DNA from: Cricetomys ansorgei
Taxonomy: Eukaryota > Chordata > Mammalia > Rodentia > Nesomyidae
Direction of reading: 5' to 3'
Assembly (NCBI GenBank): GCA_026225945.1
Contig: JAMJFZ010000596.1
Coordinates: forward strand, 3,346,501-3,410,500
Length of the DNA: 64,000 nucleotides
In this document: piece by piece, positions 1-23,000 of the stretch
How the letters are laid out: the number at the start of each line of letters is the position of its first letter
Numbering within the stretch: the stretch's first letter is position 1
Made by a program: the position numbers and the translations under genes
Notes under the pieces: model-generated
Database searches by the model: none
What the model was told of the DNA's origin: nothing
Seen by the model: only the letters and a program-made list of their open reading frames with translations

Positions 1-363
1 AATGACCAAATAATGGTTAAAGCATGCTCTTTTTTAAAAGCAGTAAAATAAATAATGTGTCGCCACAGAGACGCTCACGTATCCTGGTGACGGTGGTTCA
101 CACAACGTCCTGTACTGTCAAGCCCTGGAGCGTTTGTGTAGCTGGATAGTTAACCTGTTCAGCGCTGTCTGCAGCTCACGACCGTGGGGGCTGTGTTACT
201 GTGTGCTGCTCGTCCGGCAGTTTTCACTCCCAGACTTAGTCGAACAGATTTCTGTGTACCTTCATCTGCCTCTCTGGTAGCATATGCTTGCAGAAATGGA
301 CTTTTCACCTTTTCCTTCTTCCTTCTCTACCTTCCTTCCTTTCGTTTTTCATCATTTCAATAG

Positions 364-12539
<12,176 letters not shown>

Positions 12540-12541
12540 TT

Positions 12542-12614
12542 AATAAAGGTGTTGTTGGTTTTGTTTTGTTTTTTTAAGTTCAAGTAATCATTGTTGAAAA
12601 TAAAAGACAATAAA
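12542..12614 (+). promoter_or_regulatory. Topaz1: Topaz1 polyadenylation signals
   Basis: AATAAA occurs at 12542-12547 (two bases after the stop codon), 12599-12604 and 12609-12614. A T-rich stretch lies between the first and second. The 3' UTR is therefore probably only about 80-100 nt long. Confidence 0.65.
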
Positions 12615-12889
12615 AATAGCTCTCATTGTATTCAGCATTTGTATCTTATTGACACTAGAAGTTATCAAATGGTTTTCAAGCCATAAAAGTTCCATTTGCT
12701 TTCAGCTGTTTTATTAACCATAAAAAATTTTTAAAATTGCTTTTTTACTTAAATTTAGAAGGACCTAAGTAAGATAAATTCCTTTTTAATTCTGTTATTC
12801 AAAGAGTGGAAAGCCATACTCCGAATGCTGTGCAACAATTAACAGAAGTGCCCACAGGGCACCCACCAGGCGTCATGACTTCCTAGTCA

Positions 12890-13290
12890 GGGTTACTGCT
12901 ACTGGGCTGAAACACCATGACCAAAAGCAACTTTGGGAGTAAGAACGTGTTGGCGAATGCTTCCACATCACAGTCCATCACTGAAGAAGTCAGGGCAGAA
13001 ACTCAAACAGGGCAGGAACCAGCGCGAGGCAGGAGCTGATGCAGAGGCTGTGGAAGGGTGCTGCTTACTGGCCTGCTTCCATGGCTCGCTCAGCCTGCTT
13101 ACAGAACCCAGGACCACCAGCCCAGGGATGGCACCGCCCACAATGGGCTGGGCCCTCCTCCCTCAACCCCTAACTAAAACGCCCTACAGGCTCTCCAGCA
13201 GTCTGATCTCAAGAGGGTTTTTCTCAATTCAGGCCTTCTCATCTCTAATGACTCTAACTTGTGTCGGGTTGACATAAAACTAGCCAGCGC
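12890..13290 (+). repeat. Rodent mid-repetitive element (family not named)
   Basis: Runs from GGGTTACTGCTACTGGGCTG to GTCGGGTTGACATAAAACTA. It is the common rodent repeat recognised by ACACCATGACCAAAAGCAAC. It lies between the Topaz1 3' end and the Tcaim CpG island, and related copies are at 32.5 and 33.8 kb. Confidence 0.75.
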
Positions 13291-13761
13291 AGACTTAAAA
13301 CACTAAAATCCGGAGCATCATACCAAACTTTTACCCTCACAACAATTTCCTGTTAGTGTGTTTCCTATCTTATGCATACTTGTGGGAATTGCGGGACAGC
13401 TTTTTTCCTTCCACCGTTATCTGGTTCTGATGATCCAACCGAGGTGGTCAGGCTTGAGTCTGACAGCAAACACCTTTATCTGACCAGCACATACTGTATG
13501 ATTTTTGACAAGGAGTAATTAATAGGTTTCATATTGCTAAAGAAAATATTTTAAACAGATACACCGAAAGTTAAATATCTAATAGGATTGTCCCCAGCTG
13601 CTAGGAAGCTAAACCTTCAGAAGTCTTCAGTATCTGCAGCCTATTCTCTTACTAGTCCTGTTCAACCCAGCACTGCAAGCCACAAATTCAAGTCTTTAGG
13701 GGAAAAAAGCTCCGAATGGGGTAACGGGGAGAAACGGTTTTTCTGCTGTTGTGGTTGGGGG

Positions 13762-13875
13762 GGTGCTCGCTTTTTGTGTCTTGAGATACGGCTTCTCTCT
13801 GGGCCCCGGCCGTCCGAACTCGCGCAGTAGACCAGACGGCCCGCCTCTGCTTCCCGAGGTGCGCTCCACCGGGCC
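13762..13875 (-). repeat. CpG-rich old B1 SINE inside the CpG island
   Basis: Reverse B1 skeleton is visible (CTTGAGATACGGCTTCTCTC, GTAGACCAGACGGCC, CCTCTGCTTCCCGAG), with an internal deletion. Unlike other copies in the window it keeps many CpG dinucleotides. Confidence 0.65.
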
Positions 13876-14049
13876 CGAGTACTTAGAGAGGCTGTCAAAA
13901 TCGGCACAGGGAGCGGGCCCTCGAGTGAAGTGTGGCGGGCGATGGCAAGCCACGCCCCTGCAGGCCGCAGAGGGCCTCCAGGGTGCCCGCCTTGCGGTCC
14001 CGGAGATCCCCGCCCGCGCCGACTCAGCAGTCCAGGAGCAAGGCACGGG

Positions 14050-14116
14050 GGTCCCGCCTGCAATCGCAGCGCCCAGGAGGCTGAGGCAGGAGGCCTGTGG
14101 CAAGTTCGAGGCCAGG
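14050..14116 (+). repeat. 7SL-derived SINE fragment (old B1/monomer-like)
   Basis: CCTGCAATCGCAGCGCCCAG, GGAGGCTGAGGCAGGAGGCC and AAGTTCGAGGCCAG match the 7SL-derived core shared by B1 and Alu; embedded in the CpG island. Confidence 0.6.
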
Positions 14117-14250
14117 CAGGAGCAGTAAGCCAGAGGCACGCGACCTTCCAAAGTCAGCGGCCTCGGGGAAGAGGACCGACACTGCCAACGGCCGCCGGCC
14201 AGCACCCGCGTCGGCCGAGCGCAGCGGGGTCTCCGCCCACCGGCCGGGCG

Positions 14251-14262
14251 TGCGCATGCGCG
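14251..14262 (+). promoter_or_regulatory. NRF1-type site
   Basis: TGCGCATGCGCG matches the palindromic NRF1 consensus (GCGCATGCGC) and is followed by more GCGTGCGCGC. NRF1 activates many nuclear genes for mitochondrial proteins, which suits Tcaim. Confidence 0.7.
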
Positions 14263-14299
14263 TGCGCGCACTCGCCCCGCCCCTGGCCGGCCCCCGGCC

Positions 14300-14421
14300 G
14301 GCCCCGCCCTTCCCTCTGCTCTCCGTCCCCCCTCCTGCCCGTTAATCCCCGTTCCCCTCTGACCGAGTCGGCGCCCAGAGCGCCGGTTGGCGCCTCCCGA
14401 AGCTGCCTGCGGAGCAGCGGG
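14300..14421 (+). other. Tcaim: Candidate Tcaim non-coding exon 1
   Basis: A strong donor GGG|GTAAGG follows 14421 within the CpG island, downstream of the GC boxes and NRF1 site. A second possible donor, GCCG|GTGAGC, follows 14514. The transcription start is not visible, so the left edge is a guess. Confidence 0.4.
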
Positions 14422-15267
14422 GTAAGGACGCGGGCAAATGCGGCTTCGAAGCGCGGACGGAGGGAGGGAGCGAGGCCGCCGAGCCCACGTCCAGGCTGGG
14501 AGCCGCCGCCGCCGGTGAGCGCGGGCCCTGCGGCCTGCCCGGAGGCTGAGTGACGGGGCCTCCAGCCCGGGACCCGGCCGGGCGCCTCGGCCTGCGGCGG
14601 GCGGGCCCGGAGGAGCTCCGCCCCGGCTGCGGGTCGGGGTGCCGGCCCGCCGGTTCGTACGGCGTAGACTCCCAGAGGGGAGGACCGCCCCAGGGTTGAC
14701 TGAGTTCGCGGATTCGTTTAAGTCCGCAGGAGAAGTGTGTATGGACTCCAAGGGCGAGGGGTAGCGGTGGGAGGAACCTGGATCGTGGGGACCAATGAGG
14801 AGAGTCCGGGTGCCGCACGCAGCTAGTGCCGGTGTCGGAAGGTGTCGAAAGGTTGGCTGGCTGCGGCGTTTGTCTCAGTACGTCCTCCTGAAAGGAGCTG
14901 GAGATGCCCGGTACTCCTGGGCTTCGTGTTGCGGGGGCAATAGCCTGTTCCTTGTGGCGGATCTTAGGGTTGGAGACTGATGCTCAGTTGGATGAATTAA
15001 ATTCAGCGGGTTTCATTGGACCCCGGAGTGGCACCAAGGCTTGTATCTAGGTGAAGCTGCGCCAGACCTTCTTGAAGTATTTCCCACCGTAGTATTTTTT
15101 CCCTGTGCCTTTGACCTTCAAGACGTAGTTATGATTTAAATCTCCAGCAAGAGATACAAAAGGGAAGCGAAGGAACTTGTTGTCCATTAATTTGTCTAAT
15201 ACTGTTTCCTGATTTTACTTTTACCCTACTCTTAAGTAGGAAGCCTAAAAATAGTAGGGGGAAAAAT

Positions 15268-15395
15268 GCCTGGTATCTGGGTGAGAGAGTGCATGCTTTT
15301 AATCCCAGCACTCTGGGGGCAGAAGCAGGCGGATCTCTGTGAGTTGTATGCTAGCCTGGTTACAGAGTGAGATCCTGTATCCAAAACCAAAGCAA
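15268..15395 (+). repeat. B1 SINE
   Basis: B1 body (TTTTAATCCCAGCACTC, GGCGGATCTCTGTGAGTT) with an A-rich tail. Confidence 0.8.
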
Positions 15396-15399
15396 TAAG

Positions 15400-17020
15400 A
15401 AAGAAAAGAAGAAAAAAAAAGCCTGATATTATCACTACTTGAGAGATCTAGTCTTTTCTAAAGCCTTACAAGGTAATTACAAAGAACAAACATAACTAAA
15501 GTGAGAGGAGAGTGAAGTTAACTGAGTTAAAATAAATTACTTTCAAATACAAACCGTGCCAAGAGACCAAAGTTCAGTCTTGAAGAAATAGAGATTTGAC
15601 AGTTTCTGTACTTGTCAGAAGTAATGGATAGAGGCAGTTGGGTCTCCATAGCAAGTCCCAGGCCAGCCTGGGCTACATAGAGAGTTGTAGACCTCAAGAG
15701 AGGAAGGGAAAGGTATGGCCACTATTAAGTGTCACTATGAAGTAGATTCCAGTAGTCATTTGTACGGGTTTGTAAATGACTTTTATCCTTCCACATCTAG
15801 ACCGTTTCCTTGGGACAAGGCTCTCCTGGGGCCCTGCCTCCACTGTAACTGTAGCCCTAGGGAATCTCCCAGTACTCTGCAAGTCTGAATCATTGCATTT
15901 GCTGTTTTGTTTTGTGGTTGTCTGCTTGTGTCTGTGTCCCACTTCTCTGCCCCTTCCTCCTAGACTGTAAGTTAAGTGAAAGCAACAATTGTCTTGATGC
16001 TTTAGTCTTAGGGCCCTACCCTGGACCTAACACAGAGGCACTGAGTAAATGCCTATTGATAAAATGGCAAATTAAGGACTCAGAATGCCTTCTAAGTCTG
16101 ATTAGACAGTGAGTGAGCGTTCTTAGTCTCTCTGTACCATGCCTGAGTTTTCTCTATACGGGTGGGTAGTGTATTATGTGGCTTAGTGACAGGAATCATG
16201 GGAATCTGAAGACAGAACTTCTGCAGCTGATGTAGTTACAATAGGCATTTGGAGCTAGTGTCACTAGCATACCGCTGCACCTAGCCCATGTTCTGAAACA
16301 CTGGATCTTCAATCCTCTGAGAGTCTTTGAGTCTCTGTGTAGCAGTCTGCAGCAATGGAAGAAACAGGATAAGACAGTGTGAAGACAAGTTAGAATTTAC
16401 TAAAAGGCTTTCATATGGAGTTAAGGGTGTCAGCAGAAAACATGTCTCTCCCCACAGAGGTAGTAGAAATAATAGAAAGTCTATATCATATATTAAATAT
16501 GAATGACCATAGCCTGGGAAGATAAATTCAGTTTACCCTAAATAATCCAGTGTGGGAGCAGGTACATGAGTTTTTGGTCACAGAATAAAAGAAAGTCATA
16601 AATGGCACATTTGAGGAGGTTACGGAGTCTTTAGGAGGTGGGGCCTTGTTGGAAGAAGTACATCGCTAGAGGCAGCCATGAGGTTTTTATAGTCCACCCT
16701 ACTTCCTGCTCTGTTTCTGCCCCCTCCCGCCCCCGGCCTTCCCTGTCTCGTCCTACGTCCTGCCACAGTGAACTGCGTCCTCTCCCAGGACTCTGAACCA
16801 AACAAACTTTCTCCCTTATATTGCTTTTGTCAGGGTATTTTTATCACAGGAAATATTTTTTAGCATTTTCAGCATCAGAAAAATAACTAAAACAGATACG
16901 TAGTTTATACATATTTTATTAGGTTAATACCTGAGCATTCCACTTTGAGGGTAGTAACACAACGCTAATGTGTTTTTAATCCCAACTTTCACTTGCTCAC
17001 TTCTTTGTTTGCTTAATTTG
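15400..17020. other. Tcaim intron 1, mostly unrecognised
   Basis: A short B1 fragment is seen near 15650-15690. Around 16620-16860 is a dispersed rodent repeat (GGAGGTGGGGCCTTGTTGG to TTTTATCACAGG) related to the one at 48250-48400. No exon is recognised. Confidence 0.45.
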
Positions 17021-17024
17021 TTAG

Positions 17025-17094
17025 GCTATTAATGGGTGCTTGCAAGTTGGTGTGCATTTTCAGAAATGTTTTGCCACCTGAGGCCTTTGAGGAG
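17025..17094 (+). other. Tcaim: Tcaim exon 2 (5' UTR end plus start of CDS)
   Basis: Acceptor with a pyrimidine tract ends GTTAG at 17024; donor GAG|GTAAGT follows 17094. It holds 41 nt of 5' UTR, an upstream ATG at 17032, and the main ATG at 17066. Confidence 0.85.
17066..17094 (+). CDS. Tcaim: Tcaim coding exon 1 (29 nt)
   Basis: ATG in context GAAATGT (G at -3). Encodes MFCHLRPLR plus a split Arg codon (AG|G). Chosen because it joins in phase to exon 20285 and matches the known N-terminus. Confidence 0.92.
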
Positions 17095-20000
17095 GTAAGT
17101 GCCATGGACATTCTGTGTGTGTTTGTTTATGTGTTGAGCTAATTTCAACTCGTCTTTCAGATTCCAAAACTGTCTTATTGTATGGTTTTAGGCAGGAACA
17201 AAAAGGAAAGGAAGAAAATTCGTATGATCAGCCAAATTGTCTAAGCTTCCATTCACAGCAGGAGATAACACCGTAACAGGGTAGTTCTGTATGAACGATT
17301 AAGAGGAAAGAGCAGAGTAAATCATCCAGTTCCTAAACTACAGAGCACATAGTTTGATGTTGTGGAGTTTAAAAGAGAATGACTATAACAATACGAATCC
17401 CTCCTCCGGGAACACAGTGAACATGCAGCAGTTACATCAGCAAGTACCAAGACAGGTGGGAGTCTGTGGCACAGCAGAGTGAAGGAGAAGAACGAGGAAG
17501 ACCACTGGGGCTTAGCGGAGGGGTCTACGGCAGGATCACAGGAGAGACAATTACAGACTTCCGTTACCACACTCGACTCAGTTTCCAAAAGGATTATTTG
17601 GGAACAAATTGGAAAGACTGATTAAGAAATAATTACTGAGGCTGTTACATTTAAGACTCAAAATGAATCTTACCATGCTGCAACCGCGGAAGCCATCAAA
17701 ATATTTGTGTAAGGGCTTTAATGGCATGCAGCGTGTTTTGGGAAAAGACAAGTAGACCAGTGGGGAGGGCTGTGTGGCTACTGCTTCAGTGACAAAGGTC
17801 TAGCAGCAGAGAAAGCAGACAGGACTGATTTCAAGAGACTGTAAAGAGAAGTCGCCGGGCTAACTTGAGAACAGGTGTAAGTGGTGACCTCATTTGGGTT
17901 TTGTGCTTTAGCAGCACTGAGAAAGGGCGTTCTACCACAGAATCAAAAATAGCGGTGTGAAGCTGGGGATCCTTGAGGCCATTTAGGGACAAGGGTTTGT
18001 TTTGTTTTGTCTTGTCTTTTAAAGGAGGGCGAGAGGAGAATGGATAAGGGCTAAACTATCTTCTTCTTACTGTCTGTCTGCCTGAGATAGGGTTCGGTAG
18101 CTGGGGATCAGACTCAGATCTTCATACTTAAATAACACTTTTACTTCTTTATTATTCAGATTCCTGCTATAAAACTTACTGGACATCTGTGCACTTACTT
18201 TATAAAAGGTTCAAATGCATGCAAAAATAAAACAGATGGTAAACTGAAAATATTCTAATGTTTCCAGACTGTTATGAAATCTAGTGGGATGGCTCAGTGG
18301 TTAGGAGCTCAAACTGTTCTTGCAGAGGATCTAGGCTCAGTTCCCAGCACCCTCATCAGGCAGCTCATAATGCTTTGTGGGTACTCAGTGAGCTCTTCTG
18401 GTCTCCACAGACACCTGTGCATATGTGGCATTCAGTCACACAGACACATATCCATAAAGAAAAATAATAAAAATCAGCTTTTTAAAAAGAAATATTCAAA
18501 GTGATTCTAGAATTTCTATCATTGTAACAGCATAAAACATTTCCAGCCGGGCGGTGGTGGCGCACGCCTTTAATCCCAGCACTCAGGAGGCAGAGGCAGG
18601 CGGATCTCTGTGAGTTCTAGGCCAGCCTGGTCTACAGAGTGAGTTCCAGGACAGCCAGAGTTACAACAGGGAAACCCTGTCTCAAAAAAAAATTTCCAGA
18701 GGCTCAGAATACCTGACAGGTTACAAAGCAAGGCAACATTTAGAGACTGCTTTTTAGAATAATTAGAATGGAAAATGTAAATTGTAGTACTCAATATTAC
18801 TTGAGTGGAATTGCTTCCCAAGAATCAAAAGTCATTTCCTTTGGAATAAAAAACTAATATTATTTTCATTAAGGAAAATAGAAAGTACTTTAAGAACATT
18901 CCAGGTAGTTTGGGACGCAGTTTAAGGATGAGAACGTCTGGCTGTCTGGTTAGAGTGCTGTCGCCATGCGAGCGATGAGGACACTAAAAGATGCCTTCCT
19001 CTGCAGCAGATCCCTGGGTACCCACTGCACACTGGGTACGCACTGCACAGGAAGACCTTCCTCTGCAGCAGATCCCTGGGTACCCACTGCACAGGAAGAC
19101 CTTCCTCTGCAGCAGATCCCTGGGTACCCCACTGCACACTGGGTACACACTGCACAGGAAGACCTTCCTCTGCAGCAGATCCCTGGGTACCCACTGCACA
19201 GGAAGACCTTCCTCTGCAGCAGATCCCTGGGTACCCACTGCACAGGAAGACCTTCCTCTGCAGCAGATCCCTGGATACCCACTGCACAGGAAGACCTTCC
19301 TCTGCAGCAGATCCCTGGGTACCCCACTGCACACTGGATACGCACTGCACAGGAAGACCTTCCTCTGCAGCAGATCCCTGGGTACCCCACTGCACACTGG
19401 GTACACACTGCACAGGAAGACCTTCCTCTGCAGCAGATCCCTGGGTACCCACTGCACAGGAAGACCTTCCTCTGCAGCAGATCCCTGGGTACCCCACTGC
19501 ACACTGGGTACCCACTGCACAGGAAGACCTTCCTCTGCAGCAGATCCCTGGGTACCCCACTGCACACTGGGTACCTACTGCACAGGAACACCTTCCTCTG
19601 CAGCAGATCCCTGGGTACCCCACTGCACACTGGGTACCCCACTGCACAGAAAGACCTTCCTCTGCAGCAGATCCCTGGGTACCCCACTGCACACTGGGTA
19701 CCTACTGCACAGGAACACCTTCCTCTGCAGCAGATCCCTGGGTACCCCACTGCACACTGGGTACCCCACTGCACAGAAAGACCTTCCTCTGCAGCAGATC
19801 CCTGGGTACCCCACTGCACACTGGGTACCCACTGCACAGGAAGACCTTCCTCTGCAGCAGATCCCTGGGTACCCCACTGCACACTGGGTACCCCACTGCA
19901 CAGGAAGACCTTCCTCTGCAGCAGATCCCTGGGTACCCCACTGCACACTGGGTACCCACTGCACAGGAAGACCTTCCTCTGTGCAGCAGATCCCTGGGTA

Positions 20001-23000
20001 CCCCACTGCACACTGGGTACCCACTGCACAGGAAGGAGCACCCCAGTGTGAATCACGGAAGCTGCGGTCTGAGTGAGGCCAGCGGAGAGCTGTGCGGGAG
20101 GCTGTACTATCACTTACTTACTCATGCTGCAGAGCAGCTTACAGCCAGTGTTTGGAAGCCGAGCTAATTGCGGCAGACAGGTTTCGGTCTTGTTTCTCTG
20201 TTCTCCCTGCATGGTGCTTTAGGCTGGCTGTTGCCTCCTGCATGGTGGGTGTGCATGCCGCAGAATGACCCGTGTCTCCCACAGGTTCTGCCTGAAGAAG
20301 ATCCTCCCTCGTTGTCCTCACCGCTCTCGAGCTTTCTCAGGAGCAGAAGCTGTCAATGCCTTGAGGCCTTTCTACTTTGCAGTTCATCCTGATTTCTTTG
20401 GACAGCACCCCAGGGAAAGAGTAAATACTTACTTTTTTGTCTTGTCTGTATGTCGAATTAATTTACCTTTGAGCCAGTAAAATGTAGGAAGTCCTGTAAG
20501 TTTGTATTATTCAGTCTTGGTAATATTTGATATAGATGTAATACTAACTTGAAAAATAATAAAGTTTCTAATTAATAAATTTAGTAAATATTTGTAATGT
20601 TAGAATTTGAAACCAGCTGGGTGGTGATGGCACACGCCTTTAATACCAGCACTCGATAGGCAGAGGCAGTCTGTGAGTTCAAGGCCAGCCTGGTCTTCAG
20701 AGCTAGTTCTAGGACAGCCAGAGTTACAACAGAAAAACCCTGTCTCAAAAATCAAAAAACAAAACAGAAAATTGAAACCATTATTTATTCAAAGCTGTCA
20801 TTGTTTATATAGACAGTAAAGTGGCCGCGTGAATTCTAGTTTCTGGAGTAAAATAAAAGGCTTGAGAGAAAACACCCTTTCTTTACCTACTGAAGTACTT
20901 CTTCTAAGGATACCTCGGGCAGAGTTCAGTGCCTGGGGCCTCCCTGCCTGCTGTGTGCTCAAGGAGTACAGACTGACAAAGCTTAGTGCTTGGTCATAAA
21001 GGCTGACTTTCCTTATCCAGGTGGATTGTTCTTTGATCAAGGTGTCCCAAATGCTGGGATTTTAAGAATGCACCCGCATGCAGCAGGATTTAACCTCAGG
21101 AATGTACCCAACTTACTTAGGGGTTCTCCTAACCAAGTGTGTCCTGAATAAGTTCTAGAAATACAATGCAAAATTATTTCTAATCTTAAAATATTGTGTG
21201 CAGGAAGAGAGATTTAAATAATCCAAAACGGTTGTTATTACCAGGCATGCAGGCCTTTAATCTCAGCAGGGCCGGGCAGATCCCTGAGCTCCAGGACAGC
21301 CTGTTCAACAAAGAGGGTTCCAGGCCAGCCAGTATGATAGTAAGACCTGTCTCAAAAAACAGCAAAAATAAAACAAAACAAAAACAGCAGTTGTCCTTAA
21401 TCCAAGCTTAGAAGCATACAGCTTTATAGCACTCTGGAGACTCGGGCAGATAGACCTCAAGTTCAAGGGCATCCTAGGCTTAATAGAGAGACTTTGCCTT
21501 AAATCATAATAATAAAATAATAATAATAATAATAAATAAGGCCAGCCAGATGGCTTAGCCAGGAAAGGTATTTACTGCCAAGGTGATCAACCTGAGATCA
21601 GTCCCTAGAATCCACCATGTAGACTAGGCTGGCCTTGAACTCACTGAGATCTGTCTGCTTTTGGCTCCAAGTGTTACAATTGAAGGTGTGTGCCCCCACG
21701 CCAGGTCCCCTCGACATTTTTTAACAGATTACCTAATATCTTCAATGTATTTTAAAGACCACATATAATTTCTTATTCCGTCATTCACACGTAAATGCCC
21801 TGAATATTCTTTTTCTAGGAAGTCAATGAAAATTCTCTTAAGAGATTAAGTGTCTACTTAGAAAATCTCCAGAAACCGGGCTTCAAGTGTCTGAAACCAA
21901 CTCAGCTTACATTTTATATAAGAGAAAAAACAGCCCAAAATTCCTCTGAAGGCCAGGACCCTGTCAGTTCATTTGGTACGTTGTTTTATTTCTATTGTGT
22001 CCCTTGCCAGCTTCATGTGAAATGTGTTCATTAATTCCGACGTTGTCAGAGTATCTTTGGGTTAAGGCCTTGATTGTTGAAAAAAATCATATAATTGTTT
22101 TCCTACAGTTAGATTCTGTTCCTGGCTGTATGTCTTTAAACAAATCATTTTTTGTGTGTCTATAAACAATTTTTTGTATAAAACTGAAGTATTTCAGCCA
22201 AGTATTGGAGTGCACACCTTTAATCCTGGCCCTTTGGAGGTAGAGGCAGGCAGATCTCAGTGAGTTTGAGGCCAGCCGTGATGGTGTATAGTGACAGAAC
22301 AGATACAGTATCAGAACAACAACAGAAAGTCTGAAGTAATCCTATTTATAGCCTTCTGAGTGTTGGGCATGCCTGTTACATTTACACTGTTTAATCTACA
22401 GTGTTCCTTCTCTCACTGTCCCAGTGAAGATGGAAGCGTTTAACCATTTGTGACCCAGTGATACCTGTTCACCTTTCAAAGACCCCAGAAACAAAGTAAG
22501 GTGTGGAACTCAAGTCTCTAAACTTCCATCTGATGCTGTTTGTACACAGCCTTCTTTCCAAGCACCTGCTTTCACTGATTATACTAGGATGTAGTAGGGT
22601 GGTGGAGTTTGTGACCCCTGGGGATAGACCATAAACTCAATCCAATTATTTGATTAGCTGCTAGCAGAATGAACACTCTCTGAGCCAAATTTGAGATTGC
22701 TGTGAAGGAAGGGCATGGGGAAGGATTTTTTAACGGGAAAAGACCTTCAATATCTATGCAAGCAAGCAAAAGTGGTCTGTTCTGCCAAGTTCAGTGGTTA
22801 AAGCAACTCAAAACAATCTTTGAATGTCTGCGTAAGTAAGTCACAGAAGCCAAAAAAGCAGTTATATCATAGCGAGTAGTTAGTTAGTCATGGCTGTACA
22901 TTTTTAGGGGGGCGGATCGCTGAGTCAGGGTTACTGAGAACTTATATTCCAGGGACTGGAGTCAGAGACAAATGGCTAGTGGGTACCAAGATGGATGCCT

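Larger units (their letters stand above)
13750..14790 (+). promoter_or_regulatory. Tcaim: CpG island, presumed Tcaim promoter
   Basis: About 1 kb very rich in G+C and CpG, with GC boxes (CCCCGCCCC near 14275, GCCCCGCCC near 14300), an NRF1-type palindrome at 14251 and no TATA box. It lies about 2.3 kb upstream of the first Tcaim coding exon on the same strand. The overlapping long GC-rich frames on both strands (for example minus 13696-14751, 351 codons) reflect low stop-codon frequency in GC-rich DNA, not a gene. Confidence 0.85.

Noticed and set aside
13696..14751. 351-codon minus-strand ORF and 207-codon plus ORF in the CpG island
   Set aside because: Very GC-rich DNA with few stop codons; the overlapping frames are all low-complexity Arg/Pro/Ala/Gly without domains. 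The region is explained by a promoter.
18995..20035. CRISPR-like array (regular repeats with spacers)
   Set aside because: The repeats are head-to-tail with no unique spacers, in a vertebrate intron; it is a minisatellite.
18950..20113. Repetitive 361-387 codon ORFs on both strands as protein-coding genes
   Set aside because: Explained fully by the stop-free minisatellite unit; no start context, no splice support, and frame shifts between unit types.
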